From assembly GCF_018260405.1 (NCBI RefSeq), contig NZ_JAGLBG010000015.1, positions 1-35,126 of the forward strand: 35,126 nt of DNA. Direction: 5' to 3'. Position numbers and translations under genes: made by a program. The notes beneath the pieces were generated by a model that did not search any database, was not told where the DNA came from, and was given only the letters and a program-made list of their open reading frames with translations. Shown piece by piece: positions 15,585 to 24,389 of this stretch (its first letter is position 1; every line of letters begins with the position of its first letter). Source of the DNA: Deinococcus sp. Lineage in GTDB: Bacteria; Deinococcota; Deinococci; Deinococcales; Deinococcaceae.

Positions 15585-16550
15585 GTCGGCGGCTGTTTCC
15601 GCGCCCGCGACTTCCAGGGCAGCCAGGGCACGCTCGGCGCTCATGGCGGCCCGCGTTCCGGCTCCCACGCTGGTCGCCAGCTGACGGTAGACGTAATCGC
15701 TGACATCTCCCGCCGCAAACAGCATCGGTACACTGGTGTAAATCTCGTCGGTCACCTCGACATAGCCGTCGTCACGCAGCTTGACGGTGTCTTTGATAAA
15801 TTCGGTGTTTGGCACGTGGCCGATAAAGATAAATACCCCGTCCGTCGCTATTTCGCTAACTTCGCCCGTCTTGAGGTTCTTCAACTTGACCCCGGTTACG
15901 CTGTCAGTGGCCAACACTTCCTCGACCGCCGTATCCCAGATGAATTTCATCTTGGGGTGGGCAAAAGCGCGGGCCTGCGCGACCTTGTTGGCCCGTAGGG
16001 TGTCGCGGCGGTGAATCAGCGTCACTTCCTCAGCGAATTTGGTCAGAAACAGCCCTTCCTCGACGGCGGCGTCTCCCCCACCGACGACCACGACCTTCTT
16101 ACCCCGGTAGAAAAACCCGTCGCAGGTGGCGCAGGTGCTTACGCCCTTGCCCCAGTAGTTTTCCTCGCCGGGAATGCCCAGCTTGCGGGGGTTGGCCCCA
16201 GTCGCCAGAATTACGCTACGGGCACGGTACTGGCCGCTGTACCCATGCACCGTAAACGGATAGGGGTGCGCCGCCGCGTCGTGGGTAATGCCCTGCACCT
16301 CGTCCATTTCGATCTTGCTGCCAAATTTTTCAGCCTGCTGCTGCATGCGCTGGGCCAGTTCCATCCCCGCAATCGGCTCGGGAAAGCCGGGGTAGTTTTC
16401 GACCTCTTCCGTCTGGGCAATCTGTCCGCCGGGCAGCCCCTTTTCCAAAATTAGGGTGCTGAGACTGGCGCGGCCCGTGTAGATCGCGGCGGTCAGCCCT
16501 GCTGGGCCTCCACCAATGATGATCACGTCGTAGTCGTGGTTCTGCGTCAT
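15582..16550 (-). CDS. trxB: Thioredoxin reductase
   Basis: 322 residues, usual low-molecular-weight TrxB length. This cytoplasmic flavoenzyme passes electrons from NADPH through FAD to thioredoxin. The FAD-binding GxGxxG is GGGPAGLTAA (13-22), the redox disulfide is Cys140-Ala-Thr-Cys143, the NADPH-binding site is VVGGGDAAVEEG followed by HRR, and the second FAD motif is FAAGDVSDYVYRQ. All key residues are present. Start 16550 is chosen because it gives the standard N-terminus and TACCCT (minus strand, 16557-16562) sits 6 nt upstream, another leaderless pattern. The stop codon TGA coincides with the TCA end of a family B repeat copy. Thioredoxin itself is not in the window. Confidence 0.96.
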   Translation of the reverse strand: MTQNHDYDVIIIGGGPAGLTAAIYTGRASLSTLILEKGLPGGQIAQTEEVENYPGFPEPIAGMELAQRMQQQAEKFGSKIEMDEVQGITHDAAAHPYPFTVHGYSGQYRARSVILATGANPRKLGIPGEENYWGKGVSTCATCDGFFYRGKKVVVVGGGDAAVEEGLFLTKFAEEVTLIHRRDTLRANKVAQARAFAHPKMKFIWDTAVEEVLATDSVTGVKLKNLKTGEVSEIATDGVFIFIGHVPNTEFIKDTVKLRDDGYVEVTDEIYTSVPMLFAAGDVSDYVYRQLATSVGAGTRAAMSAERALAALEVAGAETAAD

Positions 16551-16670
16551 AACAAGAGGGTAGCACCGCCCCAACAGCCCAGAAAGTCAGGCAAGCACAC
16601 TTTATTTTTTAAAGCATAGCTTTCCAGAACTCAGACGCCAGTGCAGGGTCATAACAACTGAAAAAGGAGC

Positions 16671-16690
16671 TTCCGGTAAGGAAAACTCCT
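16671..16690 (-). terminator. Terminator of tRNA-Gln
   Basis: On the minus strand AGGAG pairs with CTCCT with inner TCC/GGA pairing, followed by TTTTT. It begins 9 nt past the encoded CCA of the tRNA. Confidence 0.75.
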
Positions 16691-16699
16691 CTTTCATTT

Positions 16700-16773
16700 T
16701 GGTTGGGGCACAAGGACTCGAACCTTGACTGACGGTGTCAGAGACCGTTGTCCTGCCATTAGACGATGCCCCA
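16700..16773 (-). tRNA. tRNA-Gln (anticodon CTG)
   Basis: 74 nt including an encoded CCA. The acceptor stem TGGGGCA pairs with TGCCCCA, with discriminator A. The anticodon stem ACGGT/ACCGT encloses the loop CTCTGAC, giving anticodon CTG, which reads CAG. The T arm is CAAGG/CCTTG with loop TTCGAGT. The unpaired-type first base T and GGGG acceptor are typical of glutamine tRNAs. It has its own promoter (16819-16848) and terminator, so it is transcribed alone. Confidence 0.95.
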
Positions 16774-16818
16774 ACACAGTGCTCTGACGTGGCCGAAAAA
16801 ATCTCTCCGGCGCGAACG

Positions 16819-16848
16819 ACTATAAAACGGAATGCGGCCAAAGGTCAA
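16819..16848 (-). promoter_or_regulatory. Promoter of tRNA-Gln
   Basis: On the minus strand, TTGACC (-35, 16843-16848), an 18-nt spacer, then TATAGT (-10, 16819-16824). The start site would be ~38 nt before the mature tRNA 5' end. Confidence 0.7.
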
Positions 16849-16924
16849 GGGGGCCGCCCTCAGGTTTCGGCCTGCGAATCGGCTGCACTCCGTTCAGACG
16901 CGGGTTTACGAGTTGTAGGTGTGC

Positions 16925-16954
16925 TTGCTGACCGACGCTTGATTCTGCTATACT
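16925..16954 (+). promoter_or_regulatory. Promoter of rpsA
   Basis: TTGCTG (16925-16930), an 18-nt spacer and TATACT (16949-16954). It would give a leader of about 100 nt before the S1 start codon. Confidence 0.65.
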
Positions 16955-17018
16955 GAGGTGTTGCCATACCACCCCTGTGTATGCAGGCCAGGATGGACAG
17001 GTATCAGGAAGACGAACG

Positions 17019-17039
17019 CACTGGGAGCCAATCCCCGTG
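17019..17039 (+). promoter_or_regulatory. Leader hairpin just upstream of the rpsA ribosome binding site
   Basis: CACTGGGA and TCCCCGTG pair around a 5-nt loop (one mismatch), ending 7 nt before the AGGAGG region at 17046. Position and structure would suit translational feedback by S1, known in E. coli, but this is inference. Confidence 0.4.
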
Positions 17040-17061
17040 CGCGTCAGGAGGACAGGAGTTC

Positions 17062-18825
<1,764 letters not shown>

Positions 18826-18845
18826 GTCCTAGAGTGCTAGAAGAG

Positions 18846-18873
18846 CCGCCCTCCAAGTGGGGGCGGTTTTTTT
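18846..18873 (+). terminator. Terminator of rpsA
   Basis: CCGCCC-T-CCA pairs with TGG-GGGCGG around an AG loop, followed by seven T. It lies 20 nt after the rpsA stop. Confidence 0.88.
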
Positions 18874-18954
18874 GGTCTGGACGATTAGCAGCGTTGAGTT
18901 GCCCCCCTCCTCACCCCCGTAACGGGCGAGGGTCAACGATGCGTAGTGTTCTTT

Positions 18955-19563
18955 CTAGCGTTCGATTTCATGATGAACCCGGCAGCGGGCCTCGTAGCTT
19001 TCCTGCGCCCCGACCAGCACCACAGGATCGTCGAAGCGGGCCGGGTGGCCGCCGATCAGACGCTGCGTCCGGGTGGCTGGGGCGCCGCACACGGTGCAGA
19101 TGGCGGTCAATTTATCGACGCTCTCGGCGCGGGCCAGCAGCTCGGGCATCAGGCCAAATGGTTCGGCGCGGAAATCCAGGTCCAGACCACCCAGAATCAC
19201 GCGGACCCCGGCGTCAGCCAGATCCAACACCAGTGGCACCAGTTCGGGGCCAAAGAATTGCGCCTCGTCGATGCCGATCACGTCCAGGCCTTCCGGCGCG
19301 GCGCTGAGGAGTTCGCCCTGGCCCGAGAGGTGAGCGTGAATAGCCGCCACATCGGGCACGGCCAGCGCCTCGATGGTGCGCCCGGCATGACTTGCCACAT
19401 GAGCCGCGTGATAGCGGTCGTCGAGCGCAGGCTTGAACACGGCTATCCGCTGCCGGGCAATCAGCGCACGGGTCACGCGCCGGATGAGTTCTTCACTTTT
19501 ACCACTGAACATTGGCCCGACGATCACTTCGAGGTGCCCGCCGGAGTAGGGAGACTTGAGCAC
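18955..19563 (-). CDS. tdk: Thymidine kinase (type II, TK1-like)
   Basis: 202 residues. It phosphorylates thymidine (and deoxyuridine) with ATP in pyrimidine salvage. The P-loop is GPMFSGKSEE (16-25), followed by VFKPALDDRYH, the Asp/Gln motif IGIDEAQFF, and the lasso and zinc region with CTVCGAPATRTQR and a terminal CRVHH, giving Cys-Cys-Cys-His zinc ligands. The GTG start follows CATAAT (minus strand, 19569-19574) by 5 nt, so the mRNA is probably leaderless. It is convergent with rpsA and divergent from the disrupted membrane protein gene. Confidence 0.95.
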   Translation of the reverse strand: MLKSPYSGGHLEVIVGPMFSGKSEELIRRVTRALIARQRIAVFKPALDDRYHAAHVASHAGRTIEALAVPDVAAIHAHLSGQGELLSAAPEGLDVIGIDEAQFFGPELVPLVLDLADAGVRVILGGLDLDFRAEPFGLMPELLARAESVDKLTAICTVCGAPATRTQRLIGGHPARFDDPVVLVGAQESYEARCRVHHEIER

Positions 19564-19648
19564 AGGGGATTATGGCAGAGCGGCCCCCGGTTACGTGACT
19601 GCCCAGCCTGCCCAGAAGCGTACGCTGGCTCACCTGTACACTGAGCGT

Positions 19649-20214
19649 ATGAAAAGCTGGTTGGCCTGGTCACTCCTGCTCCTCGGCCTGACCCCTCCGC
19701 CCGCCGTCTGTATCCCTGGACACCGGAAAAGTACCAGCTCACCCTGACGTTGCCCTCGGGTCAGGTGCGCCGCTGGCCCAACCGAATGATGCCCAGCGAA
19801 GCCCAGGCCAGAGCCGCGCAGCGAACGAAAGAGCTGACCACCCAGGCACTTTCAGCCCTCGTGAACGCGGTCGTGGCTCTCCTGGCCTTCAGTCTGCTGG
19901 TGCGCCTGCCCCGCGTGGGTTTTCTGGATGAGGTCTTTGGGCTGGCTGGGGCGCTAGCGCTGATCTTCACCCTTCCGGTGCTCTGGCAGGCACCAGAATT
20001 TGGTGACGCCATTGGCCTCGCGCTTGCCTACGCCGCCCTCGCTGGCTTCGCCTTGTTCGGCCTCAGCCTGTGGCTGCCCTGCATGGTCTACTGGCGCACA
20101 TCGCCGTGGACTGGTTTCGGAATGGCTTTCAAGGCTGCGGCCATCATGCTGTTCGGTGTCGCGCCGTTTGTACTGACCACCGCCATTCACCCTTATATCC
20201 AGTTTGTGTGGTAG
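19649..20214 (+). pseudogene. Small membrane protein gene with an apparent frameshift
   Basis: The ATG at 19649 opens a signal-peptide-like start (MKSWLAWSLLLLGLTPPPA) with TACACT (19637-19642) 6 nt upstream, but that frame stops at 19747. A different frame, open from about 19690 with no good start until TTG at 19750, continues with YPWTPEKYQLTLTLPSGQV and then a protein with four predicted membrane segments to the stop at 20214. Joining the two near the C-rich run at 19690-19705 gives one coherent protein: signal, short extracytoplasmic strand region, membrane domain. Either a real frameshift or a sequencing error in CCCCTCCGCCCGCC explains this. Alternatively a shorter protein starts at 19750. 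The family was not recognised. Confidence 0.6.
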
Positions 20215-20269
20215 ATTTATCCGCTAGTCGGCCTGGGGCTGGCGGCCTACAGGTACGGCCTCAGACCAC

Positions 20270-20291
20270 AAAAAAGCCCCACCACGTGGGC
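20270..20291 (-). terminator. Terminator for rpmE (minus strand)
   Basis: On the minus strand, GCCCAC pairs with GTGGGGC (20276-20291), followed by TTTTTT (20270-20275). It lies ~160 bp past the rpmE stop only because the family B element 20318-20448 sits between them. Confidence 0.75.
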
Positions 20292-20317
20292 AGGGCCAAT
20301 CGAGTGAAGCTAGCTTA

Positions 20318-20448
20318 TACGGACTCCGCTTAATTCCAGCACAGTCGGGACTGCACCTCCTGCGCTTCCATAACGCAGAGTCCGTACTTTTCCCACTCGC
20401 GTCCGCTCGGATTGAATCTGAAACTACCAGATTCAATCGGAATCCGTA
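20318..20448 (-). mobile_element. Family B MITE-like element (131 bp) at the rpmE stop codon
   Basis: This is the clearest copy. The left end TACGGACTCCGC and the right end read inwards (TACGGATTCCGA) are near-perfect inverted repeats. TTA flanks both sides as a direct repeat (20315-20317 and 20449-20451), and the right-hand TTA is the rpmE stop codon (TAA). Near the right end, GATTGAATCTG and CAGATTCAATC form a perfect 11-bp stem with a 7-nt loop (20410-20438). No coding capacity. Confidence 0.85.
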
Positions 20449-20670
20449 TTACTTCTTGCGGGTGGTGCGGTAGCTTTCGCCGAAACGCTTGTTGAACTTG
20501 TCCACGCGGCCTTCGGTATCCAAGAAGCGCTCTTCGCCGGTCCAGAAGGGGTGCACGCCGCTCCAGACATCCACGTGGATTTCGGGCCTGGTGCTCAGGG
20601 TTTCGAGAACGACTTTGCCCTGGAAGATGATTTTGCAGGGAACAGCTTTGGGGTGCAGGTCTTTTTGCAT
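20449..20670 (-). CDS. rpmE: 50S ribosomal protein L31, zinc-ligand-free form
   Basis: 73 residues. L31 sits at the intersubunit bridge of the ribosome. The family signature is clear: MQKDLHPKAVPCKIIFQG, STRPEIHVDVWSGVHPFWTG and RFLDTEGRVDKFNKRFG. Zinc-binding L31 proteins have four Cys; here only Cys12 is present and the later CxxC position reads WSGVH, so it should not bind zinc. A strong Shine-Dalgarno (AAGGAG) precedes the ATG. A 6-bp inverted repeat abuts it and TACAAT (minus strand, 20715-20720) is the probable -10. The TAA stop is shared with the family B element flank. Confidence 0.96.
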   Translation of the reverse strand: MQKDLHPKAVPCKIIFQGKVVLETLSTRPEIHVDVWSGVHPFWTGEERFLDTEGRVDKFNKRFGESYRTTRKK

Positions 20671-20684
20671 ATTGAACTCCTTTT

Positions 20685-20704
20685 GCTACGTCACTGTGCG
20701 TAGC
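20685..20704 (-). promoter_or_regulatory. Leader hairpin abutting the rpmE ribosome binding site
   Basis: GCTACG and CGTAGC form a perfect 6-bp inverted repeat with an 8-nt loop, directly upstream of AAGGAG on the minus strand. E. coli rpmE is controlled by its own product through its leader, so a similar role is possible here but unproven. Confidence 0.5.
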
Positions 20705-20726
20705 TAACCGAAAAATTGTAGCACAC

Positions 20727-21887
20727 TTACCCCCAGATATACCAGTCGTGCCAGGCTTCGCCGCGCCGAATAAAAGGCGTCCGGGTGCCAACAACGCGGT
20801 GCCCGCCCTTGACCGCCGCACGTACCAGCATCCGGGGGTCAAGGCGCGGATAAAGCTGCCGGGCAAATTCGACCTCTTGGCGCACGTCCAGGCTTTCGCC
20901 GCTGGCGACCGAATCGGTGCCCAGTGCGATCTCGACCCCGGCAGCGGCGAAAGCAGGCCAGTCGAAGACCCCACATTCAAGGTGATGATTGCTGCGCGGG
21001 CAGGTGACGACAGCGCAGCCAGCGCGGGCCACCCGCGCAATGTCGTCCGGAGTTACGTTCACCATATGAATCAACGTGGGCCGGGCCTCCAGCACACCCA
21101 GTTCGTCGAGGTAGCGCACCGGGGTCAACCCAGGCTCGGGGACGCGCCCAATCACTTCGGCAAACGTGTCCGGGTTCAACGCTTGCAAACGATTGGCCCA
21201 CAGTGGCCCGGCCCCGGTCTGGAACAGTTCCAGTTCACTGGGATGTTCGGCCACATGGATTTGCAGCGGCAGCCCCTCCCCCGCTGCGTAATCGGCCAGC
21301 CGTTTCATGAGGCGGTGACTGACCGTGAACGGCGTGTGCGGCGAAATACCTAGGCGTGGCCCGTCGGGGCGCTGTAGCTTGCGCCAGCCCGTGATCTGCT
21401 CACGTAAGCGCCCGAACACCTCATCGGCCTGTTCGGGCCGAGGCGCAAAAGCCTCGATATACAGCACGCCACTCAGGTCTTCCCGCGCCAGCAGAGCCTC
21501 CATGACTGGAGCGGCAAAGACGATGTCGCCCACGCCGCCGACGTTCAGGCGGGCCAGTGCGTCGGCCCCAGCCAGGGCTCCGAGCACACCACGCCGCTCA
21601 CGCTGCCCAACCACCACTTCCGGAATCCAGCGAAAGTAGGGCAGGGCACAAAAATCATAGGCGCTCATGTCGAGGTGCGTGTGGGCGTTAACAGGCGGCG
21701 GCGCGATGATGCCGCCCACGCTTTCCTCTGCGGCATGTGGATAACTGGCCCGCAGGTCATCCAGGCTTCCCGTGGCCGCAATGGTTTTGCCCACGACCAC
21801 CACGGCTCCGGGCGACTGCGCCCCGCCCATACCGGTGTACAGCACGTCACAGGTCAGCAGGCGGGGTATGGATGGATTCGGCGTCAT
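20727..21887 (-). CDS. Amidohydrolase (COG0402), probably 6-amino-6-deoxyfutalosine deaminase
   Basis: 386 residues. A TIM-barrel deaminase of the amidohydrolase superfamily with all metal ligands: HTH in NAHTHLDMS, His in IHVAEHPSEL (with the Glu of HVAEH), His in LIHMVNV and Asp in LGTDSVAS. D. radiodurans Dr0824, also COG0402 and once called a chlorohydrolase, was shown to deaminate 6-aminodeoxyfutalosine in menaquinone synthesis. The length and phylum suggest this is its counterpart, which is inference from memory. Other COG0402 roles (guanine or triazine deaminase) are less likely. No other mqn gene is in the window. TAAGAT (minus strand, 21895-21900) lies 7 nt before the ATG, so it is leaderless. 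It ends just before the rpmE promoter. Confidence 0.8.
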   Translation of the reverse strand: MTPNPSIPRLLTCDVLYTGMGGAQSPGAVVVVGKTIAATGSLDDLRASYPHAAEESVGGIIAPPPVNAHTHLDMSAYDFCALPYFRWIPEVVVGQRERRGVLGALAGADALARLNVGGVGDIVFAAPVMEALLAREDLSGVLYIEAFAPRPEQADEVFGRLREQITGWRKLQRPDGPRLGISPHTPFTVSHRLMKRLADYAAGEGLPLQIHVAEHPSELELFQTGAGPLWANRLQALNPDTFAEVIGRVPEPGLTPVRYLDELGVLEARPTLIHMVNVTPDDIARVARAGCAVVTCPRSNHHLECGVFDWPAFAAAGVEIALGTDSVASGESLDVRQEVEFARQLYPRLDPRMLVRAAVKGGHRVVGTRTPFIRRGEAWHDWYIWG

Positions 21888-21999
21888 AGGGCCGATCTTA
21901 CGCGGCAGCGGAACTTATTTGGTTGGTTACTGCCGCCTGTTTCGTTGAATACTCGCCCAGGCGCCGGGTGGCCCACTGCACACCCGGAATCCGGTTTCT

Positions 22000-22035
22000 C
22001 TTCTGCTCGCTCTGCGGGGCAGCTCTACGAGTCCG
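22000..22035 (-). repeat. Repeat module GCTCTGCGGGGCAGCTCTACGAG near the ppgK stop
   Basis: Another copy of the GCGGCGCAGCTCTACGAGTCCG module shared with 5490-5510, 15511-15530 and 25204-25225. Here it stops at GAGTCCG, 18 bp short of the ppgK stop codon, without the GTATNA end. Confidence 0.55.
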
Positions 22036-22053
22036 CTGCACTTGCACCAGCAG

Positions 22054-22908
22054 CTACTTAGCCCCGGTGAGTCCAGCTTTGGCGGTGGTTTTGGCCGGTT
22101 TGCTCATAGTGGCCGACGCCTCGACGCGCTGGGGTTTCAGCGCTGGGCGCGGCGGGCGCACAGTTCCGACCTGGGCCCCGGCGTACATAGCCGCTCCCAC
22201 GATTCCGGCGTCGTTTAGCAGCGCGGCAGGAAGCAGCTGGCTGCGCTCCAGGGTGATCAGGTCGCGCCACCTGTCGGCCTTCTTGCTAATGCCGCCGCCG
22301 ATGATGAACAGATCCGGCGAGAACAGCAGTTCGAGATGTTGCAGGTAGGCGCTGGCTCGCCTGGACCACTGTTTCCAGTTTAGATCATCGTTTTCGCGGG
22401 CGCGGTCAGAAGCCCAGCTCTCGGCGTGCTTGTCGCGCAGCCACAGGTGACCAAGCTCGGTGTTGGGGACCAGCACGCCTTCGTGAATCAGGGCGCTGCC
22501 GATGCCGGTACCGAAAGTCAGCATCAGCACTGTGCCGCGCACACCAGCCCCCGCCCCGAATCTAGCCTCGGCGAGTCCAGCGGCGTCGGCGTCGTTAAGC
22601 AGAAATACGTCGCAGCCCGTCGCGTCGGTAAAGAGTTGGTCGGCCTCTATTCCGATCCAGTCATTATCGACGTTGGCGGCGCTCAGGGTTACTCCGTGCT
22701 GCACGATCCCTGGAAAGGTAAGACCCACCGGCCCGCTGTGCTGAAAGTGCCTAACCAGCTCGGCCACGACTTTTTTCACGTCGGCTGGCTTTGCACCTTC
22801 CGGGGTTGGAATCCGGTGGCGCTCGGCGACCAGCTTGCCCGTCTGCACGTCTACTGGAGCGCCTTTAATGCCGCTACCACCGATATCAATACCAAGTATG
22901 ACGCTCAT
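22054..22908 (-). CDS. ppgK: Polyphosphate glucokinase (ROK family)
   Basis: 284 residues. It phosphorylates glucose using inorganic polyphosphate (often also ATP). The N-terminal phosphate motif is GIDIGGSGIKGAPVD, followed by VGLTFPGIVQHG, the sugar-binding N-D pair LNDADAAGLAEA, and LTFGTGIGSALI with the GHLW region. The GIKGAPVD form and the overall length match PpgK rather than ATP-only glucokinases. The final ~45 residues (after AQVGTVRPP) are a Pro/Lys/Ala-rich tail beyond the kinase fold. Start 22908 gives the standard MSVILGIDIGG. CTGACA with CTATAT upstream is a possible promoter with a very short leader. It is divergent from the SDR gene. Confidence 0.9.
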   Translation of the reverse strand: MSVILGIDIGGSGIKGAPVDVQTGKLVAERHRIPTPEGAKPADVKKVVAELVRHFQHSGPVGLTFPGIVQHGVTLSAANVDNDWIGIEADQLFTDATGCDVFLLNDADAAGLAEARFGAGAGVRGTVLMLTFGTGIGSALIHEGVLVPNTELGHLWLRDKHAESWASDRARENDDLNWKQWSRRASAYLQHLELLFSPDLFIIGGGISKKADRWRDLITLERSQLLPAALLNDAGIVGAAMYAGAQVGTVRPPRPALKPQRVEASATMSKPAKTTAKAGLTGAK

Positions 22909-22964
22909 ATGACATTCAGCATATAGGCTCATACACTCTTTTTTGTCAGCTCACGCGCATCGCA

Positions 22965-23003
22965 GTCGCTTGCAGCTCAGGAACAGGTCGCTTGCAGCTC
23001 AGG
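22965..23003. repeat. Short tandem repeat between ppgK and the SDR gene
   Basis: GTCGCTTGCAGCTCAGG occurs at 22965-22981 and again at 22987-23003 (22-bp period), just upstream of the SDR gene's -10 box. Confidence 0.8.
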
Positions 23004-23031
23004 CACAGGCGGCGTCTGCTACCTTCACGGC

Positions 23032-23760
23032 ATGGCACTCTTTAGACTGGACGGCAGACGGGCGCTGGTAACGGGCGGCAGCAAGGGAATCGGCTTTGCG
23101 GCGGCGCAGCAACTGCGTCAACTGGGGGCAGAAGTCACGCTGGCCGCCCGGGGCGCAGACACGCTGAAAGCCGCTGCTGCGACCATCGGGGCCAGCTGGG
23201 TCGTGGCGGATGTCAGTACCCCGGCAGGCGTGCAGGCAGCCCTGGACGCAGCTGGACAGGTGGATATTCTGGTCAGCAACGCGGGCGGGCCGCCGCCCAG
23301 CCTGCCCAGTGAAGTGACAGAGCAGGGCTGGGACACGGGCTTTCAGACCACCTTTATGAGTACCGCCCGGCTGGTTGGCGGCGTGCTGCCCGGTATGCGC
23401 GAGCGGCACTGGGGCCGGATCATTGCCATTACCAGCCTGACGGTAGGACGGCCCTCGCCGACCCTACCTGTGAGTAATGCCATGCGCGCCGCCGTGACCA
23501 ACCACCTGCGGACACTGTCGCTGGAAGTGGCCGCCGACGGCGTGACCTGCAACACCGTGGCCCCCGGTTACACCGCCACCGAGCGCCTGCAAAAGCTGCG
23601 CAGCGACCCCGCCGAGGCCGAGAAGCTGAAAGCCAGGATTCCGGCGCGGCGTTTCGGTGAACCGGGTGAGGTCGCCGCTGCCGTCGCTTTTCTGGCGACC
23701 AGCGAGGCGGCGTACATCACCGGGCAAGAAATCCTGGTGGACGGCGGCCGGAGCATCTGA
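23032..23760 (+). CDS. SDR family oxidoreductase, atypical active site
   Basis: 242 residues, a classical-length short-chain dehydrogenase with Rossmann motif TGGSKGIG (14-21), NAGG, and a C-terminal GQEILVDGG typical of FabG-like reductases. The catalytic YxxxK is missing. After the active-site Ser in AITSLTVG, the position 13 residues on is Ser rather than Tyr, and the Lys is Arg (SNAMR). This SNxxR version recurs in a recognisable SDR subgroup, so it is probably not decay, but chemistry may differ from normal reductases. TACCTT (23020-23025) lies 6 nt before the ATG, a leaderless pattern. Substrate unknown. Confidence 0.9.
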   Translation: MALFRLDGRRALVTGGSKGIGFAAAQQLRQLGAEVTLAARGADTLKAAAATIGASWVVADVSTPAGVQAALDAAGQVDILVSNAGGPPPSLPSEVTEQGWDTGFQTTFMSTARLVGGVLPGMRERHWGRIIAITSLTVGRPSPTLPVSNAMRAAVTNHLRTLSLEVAADGVTCNTVAPGYTATERLQKLRSDPAEAEKLKARIPARRFGEPGEVAAAVAFLATSEAAYITGQEILVDGGRSI

Positions 23761-24094
23761 AAGCGCGTTCGTTTATCCAGAGATAAGCCGCCTAGAACTG
23801 GGCTGAAAGCCTAAGCACGGGTGCAAGCGGCCTTGCCGCTCGATTTAGAGCATTTTGCAAAAGGGTGGTGCTGTTTTGACCATTTTTTTGCCGAGTGGAA
23901 CGAGTGAACAAGAAAGAGCAGGACGTAGAATGAAGCGGGCGGCGGTGTTTTTCCGAAGTGCCCATCATTCGGAGCACTGCTCTTTCTTTGCAATTCGCTT
24001 TAACATAGGCAGAATGCGCTGGGATATTCCGGCCAGCTGGTTGCCGGGGGCCAGAAACGCCAAGTCAGCGCCTCACCGCGCCAAGGAGAATGTT
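23761..24094. other. Intergenic region between the SDR gene and tatA
   Basis: 334 bp holding the third 135-bp family A repeat (23848-23982). The remaining ~110 bp to tatA should contain the tatA promoter; TTGCAA (23988-23993) with CAGAAT ~16 nt later is a weak candidate. No gene seen. Confidence 0.5.
23848..23982 (+). repeat. 135-bp dispersed repeat, family A copy 3
   Basis: Same length and ends as copies 1 and 2: GAGCATTTTGC at the left and GCACTGCTC at the right, which pair as GAGCA-T inverted ends. The left flank is TTA and the right flank TTT, so the TA flank is not kept on the right. Confidence 0.9.
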
Positions 24095-24370
24095 ATGGGG
24101 CCAATGGAAATTTTACTGATCGTTCTTGCGATCGCTCTGCTATTCGGGGCCAAAAAGCTCCCTGAAATCATGAAGGGCATGGGCCAGGGCATCAAGGAAT
24201 TCAAGAAAGAAGTCAAGGAACCGGTGTCGACCACCGTTCAGCACACAGTGGTTGATGTGCCTTCGCAGCAGCTTGATCCGGCAACTGGGCAGCCGGTGAC
24301 GGTCGTGCGTGAAACCACGGTGGCCAAGGTACAGACGAATCCAGTGCAAACTCCCGTAGATCGCCGCTGA
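24095..24370 (+). CDS. tatA: Sec-independent protein translocase subunit TatA
   Basis: 91 residues. TatA oligomers form the translocation-active part of the twin-arginine system, which exports folded proteins. The N-terminal membrane helix (about 4-18), FGAKKLPEIMKGMGQGIKEF hinge and amphipathic helix are classic. A polar tail of ~45 residues follows. The ATG is supported by AAGGAG 7 nt upstream; the upstream in-frame extension is family A repeat sequence and not part of the gene. TatC follows 19 nt later, so they form an operon. No TatB is seen, so this may be a two-component TatAC system. Confidence 0.95.
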   Translation: MGPMEILLIVLAIALLFGAKKLPEIMKGMGQGIKEFKKEVKEPVSTTVQHTVVDVPSQQLDPATGQPVTVVRETTVAKVQTNPVQTPVDRR

Positions 24371-24389
24371 TCCGGGGAACTGAAGCGCT

